DNA of 64,000 bases. Origin: Suilimivivens sp963638365. Its GTDB lineage: Bacteria; Bacillota; Clostridia; Lachnospirales; Lachnospiraceae. A model generated the notes under the pieces. The model had not been told where the DNA came from. It did no database searches and was given only the letters and a program-made list of their open reading frames with translations. A program made the position numbers and the translations under genes. The stretch spans positions 1-64,000 of the forward strand of contig CAVHRK010000025.1 in NCBI GenBank assembly GCA_963638365.1, read 5' to 3'. Positions within the stretch are counted from its first letter, which is position 1, and each line of letters begins with the position of its first letter. Shown here one piece after another: positions 16,898-25,298 of this stretch.

Positions 16898-16940
16898 TGA
16901 TTCACTAGTTCACTTTTGCCTTATATTATAGTGGTTCACT
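16898..16940. promoter_or_regulatory. TTCACT repeats around the promoter of the small RHH gene
   Basis: TTCACT occurs at 16901-16906, 16909-16914 and 16935-16940, on both sides of the minus-strand TATAAT (16925-16930; a possible -35, TTTTCA, lies at 16948-16953 with 17-bp spacing). RHH dimers usually bind short tandem repeats, so these are candidate operators. Confidence 0.45.
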
Positions 16941-16995
16941 GTCAACTTGAAAATCCAGATTAAATCTTTTTTTTACCGGGCTTCATAACTCAAAC

Positions 16996-17023
16996 TTGAA
17001 ATCACAACCTGATCGTGTATAAT
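16996..17023 (+). promoter_or_regulatory. Promoter for the RHH gene at 17062
   Basis: TTGAAA (16996-17001) and a perfect TATAAT (17018-17023) are 16 bp apart, about 38 bases upstream of the ATG. Confidence 0.7.
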
Positions 17024-17061
17024 AGAAACCATAACAAACCCAAACATTTAGGAGTATACCG

Positions 17062-17253
17062 ATGGCTACTAACAAACCCAGATATACCGTTTCTGTCGAT
17101 GATGAATTATTTCAGCAGATCGAGGACTTCCGTTTCAGAAACCGTTATGCCACCCGTTCCCAGGCAACCTGCGAACTCATAAGGCTTGGTCTTCAATCCT
17201 TAAAGGAATCCTCATCCGAAGCTTCTGATCCTGCACCGAAGCATACAAAATAA
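17062..17253 (+). CDS. Ribbon-helix-helix DNA-binding protein
   Basis: 63 residues. RYTVSVDDELFQQIEDFR, then RNRYATRSQATCELIRLGL, is the strand-helix-helix pattern of CopG-like regulators, followed by a short charged tail. AGGAG is 7 bases upstream of the ATG. It stands alone between its own promoter and terminator, so it is not in an obvious toxin-antitoxin pair. It faces the second RHH gene across a promoter-rich space. Confidence 0.8.
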   Translation: MATNKPRYTVSVDDELFQQIEDFRFRNRYATRSQATCELIRLGLQSLKESSSEASDPAPKHTK

Positions 17254-17290
17254 GACTCTATGCCAGATGATAGCATAGAGTCTTATTTTT
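17252..17290 (+). terminator. Terminator of the RHH gene
   Basis: AAGACTCTATGC (17252-17263) pairs perfectly with 17273-17284 and is followed by ATTTTT. The stem begins at the stop codon. Confidence 0.88.
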
Positions 17291-17315
17291 CTGGTGTGCA
17301 GGTTTGCACACATAA

Positions 17316-18767
17316 TTACCGTGTCTCCTCCAGTGATGCTGTCAGAGCCTGCAGGAATTCATCGAGAGCATAAGGCAGATTCTGCTCATCCATCGTTCCC
17401 TCCTGCAAAAGTCGCAACTGTGTATATGCAAGCTCACCCTCTTCATTCACATCGGTACTTTCCAGCATATTCCTTAAAGCAAATCCGATATAGTCCGCCT
17501 TGTCGGCATAGTCCGGAAGGGTGTTGCGTAAAAACTCATCCCGGTATGCCAGGTCATCCGCAATTTTTTCATATCCCATCCGGGTGATCTCATACTTTTT
17601 AAGCCACTCTGTATCACCGGCATGTGCCGCAGGATCCTGTGGCGTAATCGCTTTTAAAAAATCGTCCTCATACAATTTCTGAACAAGCGTTTTGGCCTGT
17701 TCTGCAGTCTTCTCATAGAGTTGATCCGGCATATCCTGCACGATTTCCATTAATGCATCCCGGTAGTCGGTCATGTCCCAGCCGGAAATCACAAGCCTTC
17801 CCGTATAATCCTGTAATTCCACGGCTCCCCCTGCTTCCTTAGCTGCGAGGACTTCCTTCTGTGCCTCAAACAGTTCCTTCTCCATCTCGTACATATGATA
17901 GCATAAGACACACACCATACCAAACAGGATAAAGAATGCAATCACCGCCATCCAGAACCTCAGGTCCTGCTTTTCCAACGTTCTCCGGTAATGAAACAGT
18001 GCCTCCCGGAGACTGTCCACAGACTGATACCGGTCATCCGGATCAAACGCACAACACTTCTCAATCATTTTATTAAATCTGCTGCGTGGATGAAGAACCT
18101 TTAAGCCCTCCAGCTCATAATCCCCTGTCCAGAGATACAATAAGGTCTTGCCGATTCCGTAAACATCGGTCCTCTCATCGGACTGCCCGAACCCGAACTG
18201 CTCCGGGGCCGCCGTCTGCCGCGTTCCAAGACAGCAGGTATCCGATTCCTTGCCTGCCTTATAATTTCTCACAGTCTCAAAATCAATGAGGTCCATGCTT
18301 CCGGTCGGACGGAGAATCACATTTTCCGGCTTAATGTCCCTATGAATGACCTTCGGCCGGTAATGATGAAGCCGGCTCACTTCAAACGTGAGTGCCAATG
18401 CTGTATCCACCATCTTTTCCTCGGTATCAAAGCAGGTCCGGTCGGCCTCGGCCAGAGAGATTCCCTCCAGGTAGGGCCGTAGCATATAAACAGCATCTCC
18501 TTCACGCACACACAGAATCCGATCCCATTCGTTCAGTGCCTGCGTTACTTCCGCTTCTGCCTCAAGCCGCTTAGCATCCTCTCCGTAAGCATACTTCAGA
18601 ATAAATCTTCCGCCACAGCTTAGATCCCTTGCCCGGAATGTCGCTCCATGATCCGATTCCTTATAACAGAACTCGATCCGGTATTGCTCCTCCCACTCCT
18701 TGGGCAGGTGATATTTCTCATTCAATATTTGTTTGTAGTTTTCCTCAAATTCCCTTTTTAACGTCAT
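17316..18767 (-). CDS. Membrane-bound serine/threonine protein kinase
   Basis: 483 residues. The kinase domain spans residues 30-260: Lys58 in FILKYA, HRDIKPENV (Asp144, Asn149), an APE motif at 187-189. The metal-binding triad reads DFE (162-164) instead of DFG. A single membrane helix lies at about 272-290, followed by a coiled segment and a roughly 170-residue C-terminal domain without PASTA repeats; orientation would put it outside the cell. It overlaps the preceding HTH gene by 23 bases, so the two are probably made together. The targets are unknown. Confidence 0.87.
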   Translation of the reverse strand: MTLKREFEENYKQILNEKYHLPKEWEEQYRIEFCYKESDHGATFRARDLSCGGRFILKYAYGEDAKRLEAEAEVTQALNEWDRILCVREGDAVYMLRPYLEGISLAEADRTCFDTEEKMVDTALALTFEVSRLHHYRPKVIHRDIKPENVILRPTGSMDLIDFETVRNYKAGKESDTCCLGTRQTAAPEQFGFGQSDERTDVYGIGKTLLYLWTGDYELEGLKVLHPRSRFNKMIEKCCAFDPDDRYQSVDSLREALFHYRRTLEKQDLRFWMAVIAFFILFGMVCVLCYHMYEMEKELFEAQKEVLAAKEAGGAVELQDYTGRLVISGWDMTDYRDALMEIVQDMPDQLYEKTAEQAKTLVQKLYEDDFLKAITPQDPAAHAGDTEWLKKYEITRMGYEKIADDLAYRDEFLRNTLPDYADKADYIGFALRNMLESTDVNEEGELAYTQLRLLQEGTMDEQNLPYALDEFLQALTASLEETR

Positions 18768-19155
18768 CCATCAATTCCCGGTATTCTTCCAGATTCAACT
18801 TCTTCTCGATTGCAAAAATTGCAACTGCATCCGTCTTTACTCTTGGATAGAGCACATTCCGCTGCGCAATTTTAAGTAACCGCTGCGTCTGTTCCAGATC
18901 CAGTTGAAGCAGCATCGCTGTCTCGATTAAAAGCTCCCGCGTCGGCCTTCTTCTTCCGTTTAAAATCTGATAACCATAGGTCCGGTCCAGATTCATATCC
19001 CAGATATACTGGATCTTACTCATGTGATGAGCAGCCAGCAGATCACACAGATAATACGGCAGGGACACATTCTTAAAATCCGGCTCCTCCAGGAACGACA
19101 GATCGTTTTCTCCTGCATTTTTGATCCGGTGAAGCAGTTGTGTTGTTTTTTTCAT
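18745..19155 (-). CDS. Helix-turn-helix protein paired with the kinase
   Basis: 136 residues. Residues of about 30-100 look like an XRE/Cro-type HTH (YIWDMNLDRTYGYQILNGRR, then a recognition-type helix and LLQLDLEQTQRLLKIA). ATG 19155 has GGAGAAGGGGA directly upstream and overlaps the preceding flavoprotein stop as ATGA. Its 3' end overlaps the kinase start. The linkage suggests that the kinase modulates this regulator or that both respond to the same envelope signal, but this is inference. Confidence 0.72.
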   Translation of the reverse strand: MKKTTQLLHRIKNAGENDLSFLEEPDFKNVSLPYYLCDLLAAHHMSKIQYIWDMNLDRTYGYQILNGRRRPTRELLIETAMLLQLDLEQTQRLLKIAQRNVLYPRVKTDAVAIFAIEKKLNLEEYRELMDDVKKGI

Positions 19156-20438
19156 TCCCCTTCTCCTGCTGCATGTTTCCCCGCAAGGAAACCTGTAGAC
19201 CATGCCACCTGAAGATTAAAGCCTCCGGTCAGGGCATCCACATCCAGAACCTCTCCTGCAAAGTACAGATTTCGAACCTTCCTCGATTCCATAGATGCCG
19301 GAAGAATTTCTTTGACATTCACGCCCCCCTGTGTCACAATGGCTTCCAAAAATCCTCTCGTCCCCGTAATCGTCAGTGTCAGATTCTTCATAAGCTCCAC
19401 AAGACGGCTGCGTTCCTCCCTGGTAATCTCATTCACCCGCTTTTCAACCGGAATACCGGATAAGCTTAAAATCACCGGAATCATCTTCGCCGGAAGCAGT
19501 TCATCAAGCGCATTTTTAAATTGTTTGTTGGTATTTTTATCAAAATCACGAAGAATTCTCGCATCGAGCTGTTCCTTCGTAAGTGCAGGCTTTAAATCAA
19601 TGAAAAGCTGTACCTCTTCCCCACGGTACTTCTTCACATAGAAGCTGCTTGCACTTAACATGAGCGGCCCGCTGACTCCGAAATGCGTAAATAGCATCTC
19701 TCCGAAGCCTTCGTAAATTTTTTTCTTATCCTTTTTAATAAGACAGGAAACATTCTTTAAGGAAAGTCCCTGCAGCTGCCTGCACCATTCTTCCTTAATG
19801 ACAAAAGGCACAAGTGCCGGTTTCACTTCCTTTACGGTATGTCCTGCCTGCATGGCAAGCCGGTAACCATCCCCGGTTGAACCTGTTGCTTCATAGGACT
19901 GTCCTCCGGTTGCAACAATTACCGCATCGGCCTTTATGGAGGTTCCGTCTGTCAGAATCACACCGCAGACCTTCTGTCCTGCCGGATTCTTTGAGTTTTC
20001 GCCCCGCTCTTCTTCCGGAAGTTCTTCCAGTAAAAGTTCCTTCACCGCCGTATGAAAAAGCACTTTTACACGCTCTTTTTTCAGCAGCCGGTTCAATGCT
20101 GCAATCACATCCGAGGAATGGTCTGACTGCGGAAAAATCCGCCTGCCCCGCTCCTCCTTTAAAGGGCATCCGTTTTCCTCTAAAAGCTCCATCATGCTCC
20201 GGTTGTCAAACGCGGCATACGCACTGTATAAGAATTTACTGTTCGTTACAATATTGTCAAAAAACCCGTCGCGCTCACAGCCGTTTGTGACGTTGCAGCG
20301 CCCCTTTCCGGTAATATAAATCTTCTTACCGGTCTTTTCATTCTTCTCGATTAAGGTAACAGACGCTCCCGACTGTGCTGCGGTAATCGCAGCCATCATA
20401 CCGGCAGCTCCTGCACCGGTCACAACTACCCTTTTCAT
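19152..20438 (-). CDS. HI0933/YhiN-family FAD-dependent oxidoreductase
   Basis: 428 residues. An N-terminal Rossmann motif GAGAAGMMAAITAAQ and the family-typical GKKIYITGKGRCNVTN near residue 40 identify the HI0933 family (often annotated as aminoacetone oxidase family or BaiN-like). A C-terminal FAD segment LYFAGEVLDVDALTGGFNLQVAWSTG is also present. The physiological substrate is unknown for most members. It overlaps rpiR-type gene upstream and the HTH gene downstream by 4 bases each (ATGA), so it belongs to one operon with them. Confidence 0.88.
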   Translation of the reverse strand: MKRVVVTGAGAAGMMAAITAAQSGASVTLIEKNEKTGKKIYITGKGRCNVTNGCERDGFFDNIVTNSKFLYSAYAAFDNRSMMELLEENGCPLKEERGRRIFPQSDHSSDVIAALNRLLKKERVKVLFHTAVKELLLEELPEEERGENSKNPAGQKVCGVILTDGTSIKADAVIVATGGQSYEATGSTGDGYRLAMQAGHTVKEVKPALVPFVIKEEWCRQLQGLSLKNVSCLIKKDKKKIYEGFGEMLFTHFGVSGPLMLSASSFYVKKYRGEEVQLFIDLKPALTKEQLDARILRDFDKNTNKQFKNALDELLPAKMIPVILSLSGIPVEKRVNEITREERSRLVELMKNLTLTITGTRGFLEAIVTQGGVNVKEILPASMESRKVRNLYFAGEVLDVDALTGGFNLQVAWSTGFLAGKHAAGEGE

Positions 20439-21373
20439 TCTGTATCCTGTCCGGACTCTTCCGGAGACTCCTTTCTGATTAAGGAGTAATTAAGCATCGG
20501 TTCCTCATCCACAAAATTAATTTCATCATTTAAGTAAACCTGATAATTGTTCCACACCTCTTCGAGGGTTTCCAGGTTCTGCTTTACCATCTGCGGCCGT
20601 TTCAGGCAGAGTGCCACCACAAGCGCATTGATCAGGCTTAAGGGTGCAACCAGGGAATCCACGATCGACACCATATCGCTTCTTGCAAGTAGATTACAGG
20701 AAGAATACAGATTCATCGGAGAATGGATACTGTCGGTAATCGTAATCACCTTGGCATTCCGGTCATTGGCAAATTCCATCGCCTTAAGGGTACGCATGGA
20801 ATACCTTGGAAAACTGATTCCGATAATGGCATCCTTATCATTGATCCGGATCATCTGCTCAAACATTTCCGTTACACTTGTTGTCTTGATAAGAACAATA
20901 TTACCCCGGATCATATTCAGATAAAAATGCAGGAAATCCGCAAGCGGTTCACAGCTTCTCACGCCCACAAGATAAACCGTCCGAGCCTCCAGAATAATGT
21001 CAACGGCAGCATCAAAGGCTGCCACATCCACATTCACAATGGTATCCTGAATCTTCTCAATATCTGCGGTCAGAACAGACTGTAAAACCTCCGCCTGGGT
21101 GCTGTTTCCGTATTTCGCTCCCACCTTCTGTACCGCATTCAGCTTATTCTTCACCCATTCTTCAAGAGCCTTCTGAAACTCCGGATAGCCCTCATAGCCT
21201 AATCCAATCGCAAAACGGACCACCGTGGATTCACTCACCCCTACCTGTTCCCCGAGCTTTGCAGCCGTCATGAACACGGCCTGCTCATAATGATCGGAAA
21301 TATAGGTGGCAATGGCCTTGTGCCCCTTGCTCATCTTGATAAATTTATCATTCATACGGGTAATAATATCCAT
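20435..21373 (-). CDS. RpiR/MurR-family regulator (HTH plus SIS domain)
   Basis: 312 residues. The N-terminal 80 residues form the HTH_6 domain (VGVSESTVVRFAIGLGYEGYPEFQKAL) and residues of about 125-260 form a SIS domain that senses phosphosugars. Such proteins regulate sugar or amino-sugar catabolism, but no sugar enzyme is adjacent. It is 10 bases downstream of a TetR gene and overlaps the flavoprotein gene by 4 bases. Confidence 0.9.
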   Translation of the reverse strand: MDIITRMNDKFIKMSKGHKAIATYISDHYEQAVFMTAAKLGEQVGVSESTVVRFAIGLGYEGYPEFQKALEEWVKNKLNAVQKVGAKYGNSTQAEVLQSVLTADIEKIQDTIVNVDVAAFDAAVDIILEARTVYLVGVRSCEPLADFLHFYLNMIRGNIVLIKTTSVTEMFEQMIRINDKDAIIGISFPRYSMRTLKAMEFANDRNAKVITITDSIHSPMNLYSSCNLLARSDMVSIVDSLVAPLSLINALVVALCLKRPQMVKQNLETLEEVWNNYQVYLNDEINFVDEEPMLNYSLIRKESPEESGQDTE

Positions 21374-21383
21374 ACTCTACCTC

Positions 21384-21929
21384 TTAACGGAATGCCTGAT
21401 AAGCATCTTTCAGCATTTCAATCGTTTCGTTTTCTTTCAGATCATAATCGTCGGTAAGTGACATGCTCGCCGCACCGTGAATAAAAATCCACATCTTCAT
21501 AAACAGCTCACTCGCATTCCTGCACCCCTGGGAAGCCGCCATCTGGATTTCACGGCTGACATACCCTTCCTCCCCGTTAATCAGGTCATATAAGGTCTTG
21601 CCATGACGGTCCTTTGAAAGAAAGACAAATTCAAAGATCTTCTTATTCTTCTGTGCAAATAAAATGTACGCATATCCTAAGTTTACAAACGGAGTCACCG
21701 ACTGCCGTGGAAATGCGCGGTAATAATCCTGGAAGAATTCGCAGGACTTAAAAAACAGTTCTTCAATCAATTCATTGATGTTCCTGTAAATACGAAAAAT
21801 CGGCTGTGTGGAGCAGTTCGCTCTCGCTGCCAGCTTACGTGCTGTTACCTGTTCAATTCCCTCTTCCTGAAGAATCGAAAATGCTGCCTCCAAAATATCG
21901 TTTTTCGTTACGGATTCTTTTCTTGCCAT
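21384..21929 (-). CDS. TetR/AcrR-family regulator
   Basis: 181 residues. The N-terminal HTH has the TetR pattern (ILEAAFSILQEEGIEQVTARKLAARANCSTQPIFRIYRNINELI). The C-terminal ligand domain has no known signature, though a WHG-type C-terminal domain is plausible. It is the first gene of the five-gene operon that ends with the kinase, with a good promoter and an inverted repeat upstream. Confidence 0.88.
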   Translation of the reverse strand: MARKESVTKNDILEAAFSILQEEGIEQVTARKLAARANCSTQPIFRIYRNINELIEELFFKSCEFFQDYYRAFPRQSVTPFVNLGYAYILFAQKNKKIFEFVFLSKDRHGKTLYDLINGEEGYVSREIQMAASQGCRNASELFMKMWIFIHGAASMSLTDDYDLKENETIEMLKDAYQAFR

Positions 21930-21956
21930 AGGTACCCACCCTTCTGGTTCTTTTGT

Positions 21957-21970
21957 ATAACGCCTGTTAT
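21957..21970. promoter_or_regulatory. Inverted repeat, candidate TetR operator
   Basis: ATAACGCCTGTTAT has 5-bp arms and a 4-bp centre and sits immediately downstream of the -10 box of the TetR promoter, the usual place for an autorepressor site. Confidence 0.5.
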
Positions 21971-21971
21971 T

Positions 21972-22000
21972 ATTTTATAGTGATCTTTCCGGTCTGTCAA
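21972..22000 (-). promoter_or_regulatory. Promoter for the TetR-RpiR-flavoprotein-HTH-kinase operon
   Basis: On the minus strand TTGACA (21995-22000, perfect) and TAAAAT (21972-21977) are 17 bp apart, about 45 bases upstream of the TetR start. Confidence 0.75.
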
Positions 22001-22033
22001 GATAAAACCATGCGGAATAACGCCAAAAAGCAT

Positions 22034-22069
22034 CAAAAAAGCGCTGTATTTCAGGAAAAATACAACGCT
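22034..22069 (-). terminator. Terminator of the carbohydrate cluster, after lacI
   Basis: 12-bp stem with one G-U pair (22040-22051 with 22058-22069), 6-base loop, followed on the minus strand by TTTTTT. It separates the sugar cluster from the TetR operon. Confidence 0.88.
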
Positions 22070-22096
22070 CATCTCTTTATATGCTTCTTTCTACCC

Positions 22097-23104
22097 TTAT
22101 GAACATTCTTTTACACTGTCCCGTTCGATCAGATAACCGTCCATAATGTGAGTACCCTTTCTGTGCCTGGGATCCTCGACCTTTTCTACAATAAGCCGGA
22201 TTCCCTTAAGCGCCATCGAGGTCATATTTACCCCATATGTTGTAATTCCCACATCACACAGTCCGGGATACAGATAATCGTCGTACCCGACAACCGAAAT
22301 ATCTTCCGGAATACGGTATCCCGACTTTTTAAGACAGGTAATCAGGGTGCTTGCCGTCTGGTCACAGTTACAGACAAATGCCGTCGGCATCTCATCCGGC
22401 AGGGTGATGTCCTCATAGCATTCCCTTTCACTTTCACGATCGGAAATAATCCAGTCCTCACGCAGCTTCACCCCATGACTGATCAGTGACTTTTCATACC
22501 CCAGAAAACGGTCCATGATACTCATGGTCGTATGAATGTTTCCGACAAAAGCAATGTTACGATGCCCCTTGCGGAACAGATAATTCGTAATCTTGTAGGT
22601 TCCGTAAAAGCTATTGGAAATGACGCTGTCCTCACAGATATCCATGTTGTAAAAGTCCATAAATACCACCGGGATTCTGGTTTTTTCGAGCCGCTTTAAA
22701 TAACCTTCCTTCATACTTCCAAGCACGATCACACCATCCACCTTGTTCTCACTGACCATCTTCGGAAGATTCTCATTCTCTTCATCCGACGGAGAAATCA
22801 TTTCCAGCATCACAAAGCAGTTCTGCGGAACCGCATTGGTACAGATCTCCTGATAAAGTTTCCAGTAAAAGGTTGCCATGCTGTAGGAATAATAATCCGC
22901 AAGGATTACACCGACATTATAGCTGCGCCGCTCTCCTTCCCGCTCTCCCGCAGGCAGGACATACCCCATTTCCGCAGCCAGCTCCTTAATCCGCTGCCTG
23001 GTCTGTTCACTTACACCGCTTTTCCCGGACAATGCCTTGGATACCGTCATGGTACTGACACCAAGCTTCTGTGCAATATCCTGCATTTTAACTGTCTTTG
23101 CCAT
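22097..23104 (-). CDS. LacI/GalR-family transcriptional regulator
   Basis: 335 residues. HTH at residues 5-50 (MQDIAQKLGVSTMTVSKALSGKSGVSEQTRQRI) and a periplasmic-binding-protein-like effector domain. ATG 23104 (MAKTVKMQ) is taken because GGGGTG precedes it and the longer frame overlaps the yesL stop. It is the last gene of the sugar cluster, so it most likely controls it in response to a sugar from the imported glycan. The GH26 leader 17 kb upstream carries direct repeats, but no classical LacI palindrome was found. Confidence 0.93.
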   Translation of the reverse strand: MAKTVKMQDIAQKLGVSTMTVSKALSGKSGVSEQTRQRIKELAAEMGYVLPAGEREGERRSYNVGVILADYYSYSMATFYWKLYQEICTNAVPQNCFVMLEMISPSDEENENLPKMVSENKVDGVIVLGSMKEGYLKRLEKTRIPVVFMDFYNMDICEDSVISNSFYGTYKITNYLFRKGHRNIAFVGNIHTTMSIMDRFLGYEKSLISHGVKLREDWIISDRESERECYEDITLPDEMPTAFVCNCDQTASTLITCLKKSGYRIPEDISVVGYDDYLYPGLCDVGITTYGVNMTSMALKGIRLIVEKVEDPRHRKGTHIMDGYLIERDSVKECS

Positions 23105-23120
23105 AATACACCCCAAAAAT

Positions 23121-23756
23121 CTATTGATAATACCACTTCTGTGCTTCTTCACTGTCTTCCGGAACCTTCGGCATCATTTTCCGTAACATCCATTCCATCG
23201 GGAAGGTCAGTCCGTAAATGCAAAGCCCCGGCAGGAAGAAAACCGCCCAGTTCATAAAATAAATTCCAAGTACTGCCACAGCCAGTCCCAGCATCAGTAA
23301 CAGGGTAACCGGCAGATATTTAAACATCATAAGAAATGATGATTTGATCAAAGTCAGGTTGTTCATATAAAATCTGGATAATACCGGATAGAGATACATA
23401 CAGATCCCCAACACCAGAAATAACACAAATACAAGTCCGATAAACAGGCTGCTTCCAAGCCTTCCTTCCTGATCCCAGGCAAACTTCAGCTCTACTGCCA
23501 GCATCAGAAATAAAAACAAAAATATCACATTGAATCCTATCGTCTGTCTGAAGTTCTTACGGAATGCACCGAAAAACTCCTTTGTCACATAACCGGATTT
23601 ATACCGTACGCATTTCGCCATGGTATAATATGCCGCCGTTGTTGCTGTTCCCATGGTAACTAAGGGTATGGAACAGATTACCCACATAAGTCCGATGCTG
23701 ATGACATCGAACATCAGATTCATAAATCTGCCAAACATACTGTCATTCTGAAACAT
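23121..23756 (-). CDS. YesL/DUF624-family membrane protein (first of two)
   Basis: 211 residues with about five hydrophobic segments; MFQNDSMFGRFMNLMFDVISIGLMWVICSIPLVTMG is the typical DUF624 start. DUF624 proteins (YesL in Bacillus subtilis) sit in sugar ABC transporter operons and their role is not known. It follows the second solute-binding protein gene across a strong hairpin. A paralogue lies at 38795-39499, next to the other solute-binding protein, so each transporter has its own YesL. Confidence 0.85.
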   Translation of the reverse strand: MFQNDSMFGRFMNLMFDVISIGLMWVICSIPLVTMGTATTAAYYTMAKCVRYKSGYVTKEFFGAFRKNFRQTIGFNVIFLFLFLMLAVELKFAWDQEGRLGSSLFIGLVFVLFLVLGICMYLYPVLSRFYMNNLTLIKSSFLMMFKYLPVTLLLMLGLAVAVLGIYFMNWAVFFLPGLCIYGLTFPMEWMLRKMMPKVPEDSEEAQKWYYQ

Positions 23757-23774
23757 GGAAACTCCTTTTTATAT

Positions 23775-23802
23775 GGCGCCCATACCGTAAGGTACGGGCG
23801 CC
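23775..23802 (-). other. GC-rich hairpin downstream of the solute-binding protein gene
   Basis: GGCGCCCATAC (23775-23785) pairs with GTACGGGCGCC (23792-23802) with one G-U in the RNA. No T run follows on the minus strand, so it is more likely an mRNA-stabilising or attenuating structure than a full terminator; such elements follow solute-binding protein genes in other sugar operons. Confidence 0.6.
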
Positions 23803-23843
23803 CATTGTTCATCCAGTCATTTAATTACTTTCTTTACTTATCT

Positions 23844-25274
23844 TTACTTATAGAAAGAGTCAAGTGCATCCTGAACGTTCTGCTTATAAGTTTCCTGGAA
23901 CTGAGCTGCGGTCATTTCACCATTTAACAGTGCGGACCAATCCCATTCAAGACCAAGTGCATTCCAAAGGTCGAATGCGCCTCTCTGTCCCATATATTCC
24001 ATTACAGCGTAGTTTTCTTCTGTGACTGCACAGTCTTCCCACCAGGTCAGATCGCCGTCACGAAGATCGGTATCACCATGATACCAGTTCTGCCAGTCAT
24101 AGAATACGTTGTAAACAAGTTCCGGATTATCCACACCTGCAGGAATCATCCATGCATTACCGGAGGATACGTTCTTGAACTTGTTGGTTGCTTCATCTCC
24201 GGAAGGTCCGATCGGCCAAGGACACCATACAACGTCGAAGTCAAGACCTGCATCGTTATTTGCGGAAGAAATCCATGCTGCATCAATCCAGAATGCAATG
24301 TTACCATCTAAGTAAGCATTCATATTGGAATCGAAATCATCAGCGTTCCAGGGCTTTGCTACATGATCTACATTGTACATATTGTAAATGAAGTCCAGGC
24401 ATTCGGTAACCTCAGGAGAGGAAAGGTTTTCTTTATCGCTTCCTGCGATTACAGTGCCATTACTCATGGTCAGGTTGTAAACAAGGAAGTCCCAACGGGA
24501 AGCATAACCATACATATCAATGACGCCGTCACCGTCAGAATCCTTGGTAAGCGCTACCATGTATTCTCTCCACTTATCCCAGGTCCACTCGCCTCTTTCG
24601 TATAAAGCGTTCGGATCCTCAAGACCGGCTTCATCAAGAATCTGCTTATTATAAGCCAACATATAAGTATTTGCAAGTACCATTTCTGCACTGTTGGACT
24701 GGAACAGATACACACCGTCGTCCTTACCGATATCTACCTGGCTGAATACCATCTGATCATTGAACAGATCCTGGTCAGCGGGAAGGATCTCCTGAAGGTT
24801 GGTTGCATAGCCGTTTAACGCTGCCGGAATACCAAAGCTTAAGTCTACTTCGTAAATATCACAGTCCGGCTGACCTGCCAGAATAGAGGTATTGATGGAT
24901 TCCTGAATACCGGTCCAGGTTAAGTTTACGAACTCAATCTTTACGTTGTACTTATCTTCTACTTCCTTAACGATATCGAAGTGCTGCTGTGCAAGCTCTT
25001 CATCCGCTACGCTCGGATCATCATGGATATCGGTGTTGGTGCTGTCATAGTAATGATCATACCAGGTACCGATACGGATGGTTCTGGTTTCTCCTTCGTT
25101 CACAACCGGAGCTGCATCATCTGCTGCATCTGCGGTACCTTCTGCTGCGTCTGTGCTTTCTGTTGTATCTGCTGTGGTATTATCTGTGGTTGTCGTAGAA
25201 CCGCCACATGCGGTTAAACATCCTGCGATCATTGCCACACTTAATCCAAGTGCAAGAAATTTCTTCATTTTCAT
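23844..25274 (-). CDS. Sugar ABC transporter solute-binding lipoprotein
   Basis: 476 residues. Lipoprotein signal peptide with lipobox LTAC (Cys at about residue 23), then a Thr/Asp/Ala-rich linker. The mature part is a family 1 extracellular solute-binding protein; TIRIGTWYDHYY near residue 65 and aromatic residues such as WTWDKWREYM and WYHGDTDL fit oligosaccharide binding. It belongs with the permeases at 27234-29177. The substrate is unknown; the GH26 gene in the cluster hints at a mannan-derived oligosaccharide. Confidence 0.92.
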   Translation of the reverse strand: MKMKKFLALGLSVAMIAGCLTACGGSTTTTDNTTADTTESTDAAEGTADAADDAAPVVNEGETRTIRIGTWYDHYYDSTNTDIHDDPSVADEELAQQHFDIVKEVEDKYNVKIEFVNLTWTGIQESINTSILAGQPDCDIYEVDLSFGIPAALNGYATNLQEILPADQDLFNDQMVFSQVDIGKDDGVYLFQSNSAEMVLANTYMLAYNKQILDEAGLEDPNALYERGEWTWDKWREYMVALTKDSDGDGVIDMYGYASRWDFLVYNLTMSNGTVIAGSDKENLSSPEVTECLDFIYNMYNVDHVAKPWNADDFDSNMNAYLDGNIAFWIDAAWISSANNDAGLDFDVVWCPWPIGPSGDEATNKFKNVSSGNAWMIPAGVDNPELVYNVFYDWQNWYHGDTDLRDGDLTWWEDCAVTEENYAVMEYMGQRGAFDLWNALGLEWDWSALLNGEMTAAQFQETYKQNVQDALDSFYK

Positions 25275-25298
25275 TTACTTTTCTTCCTCCTAAAATCC

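Noticed and set aside
16645..17253. Toxin-antitoxin pair
   Set aside because: Both genes encode RHH-type proteins and no toxin frame is next to either.
20549..20924. 125-codon plus-strand open frame
   Set aside because: Antisense to the RpiR-type regulator; no ribosome-binding site.
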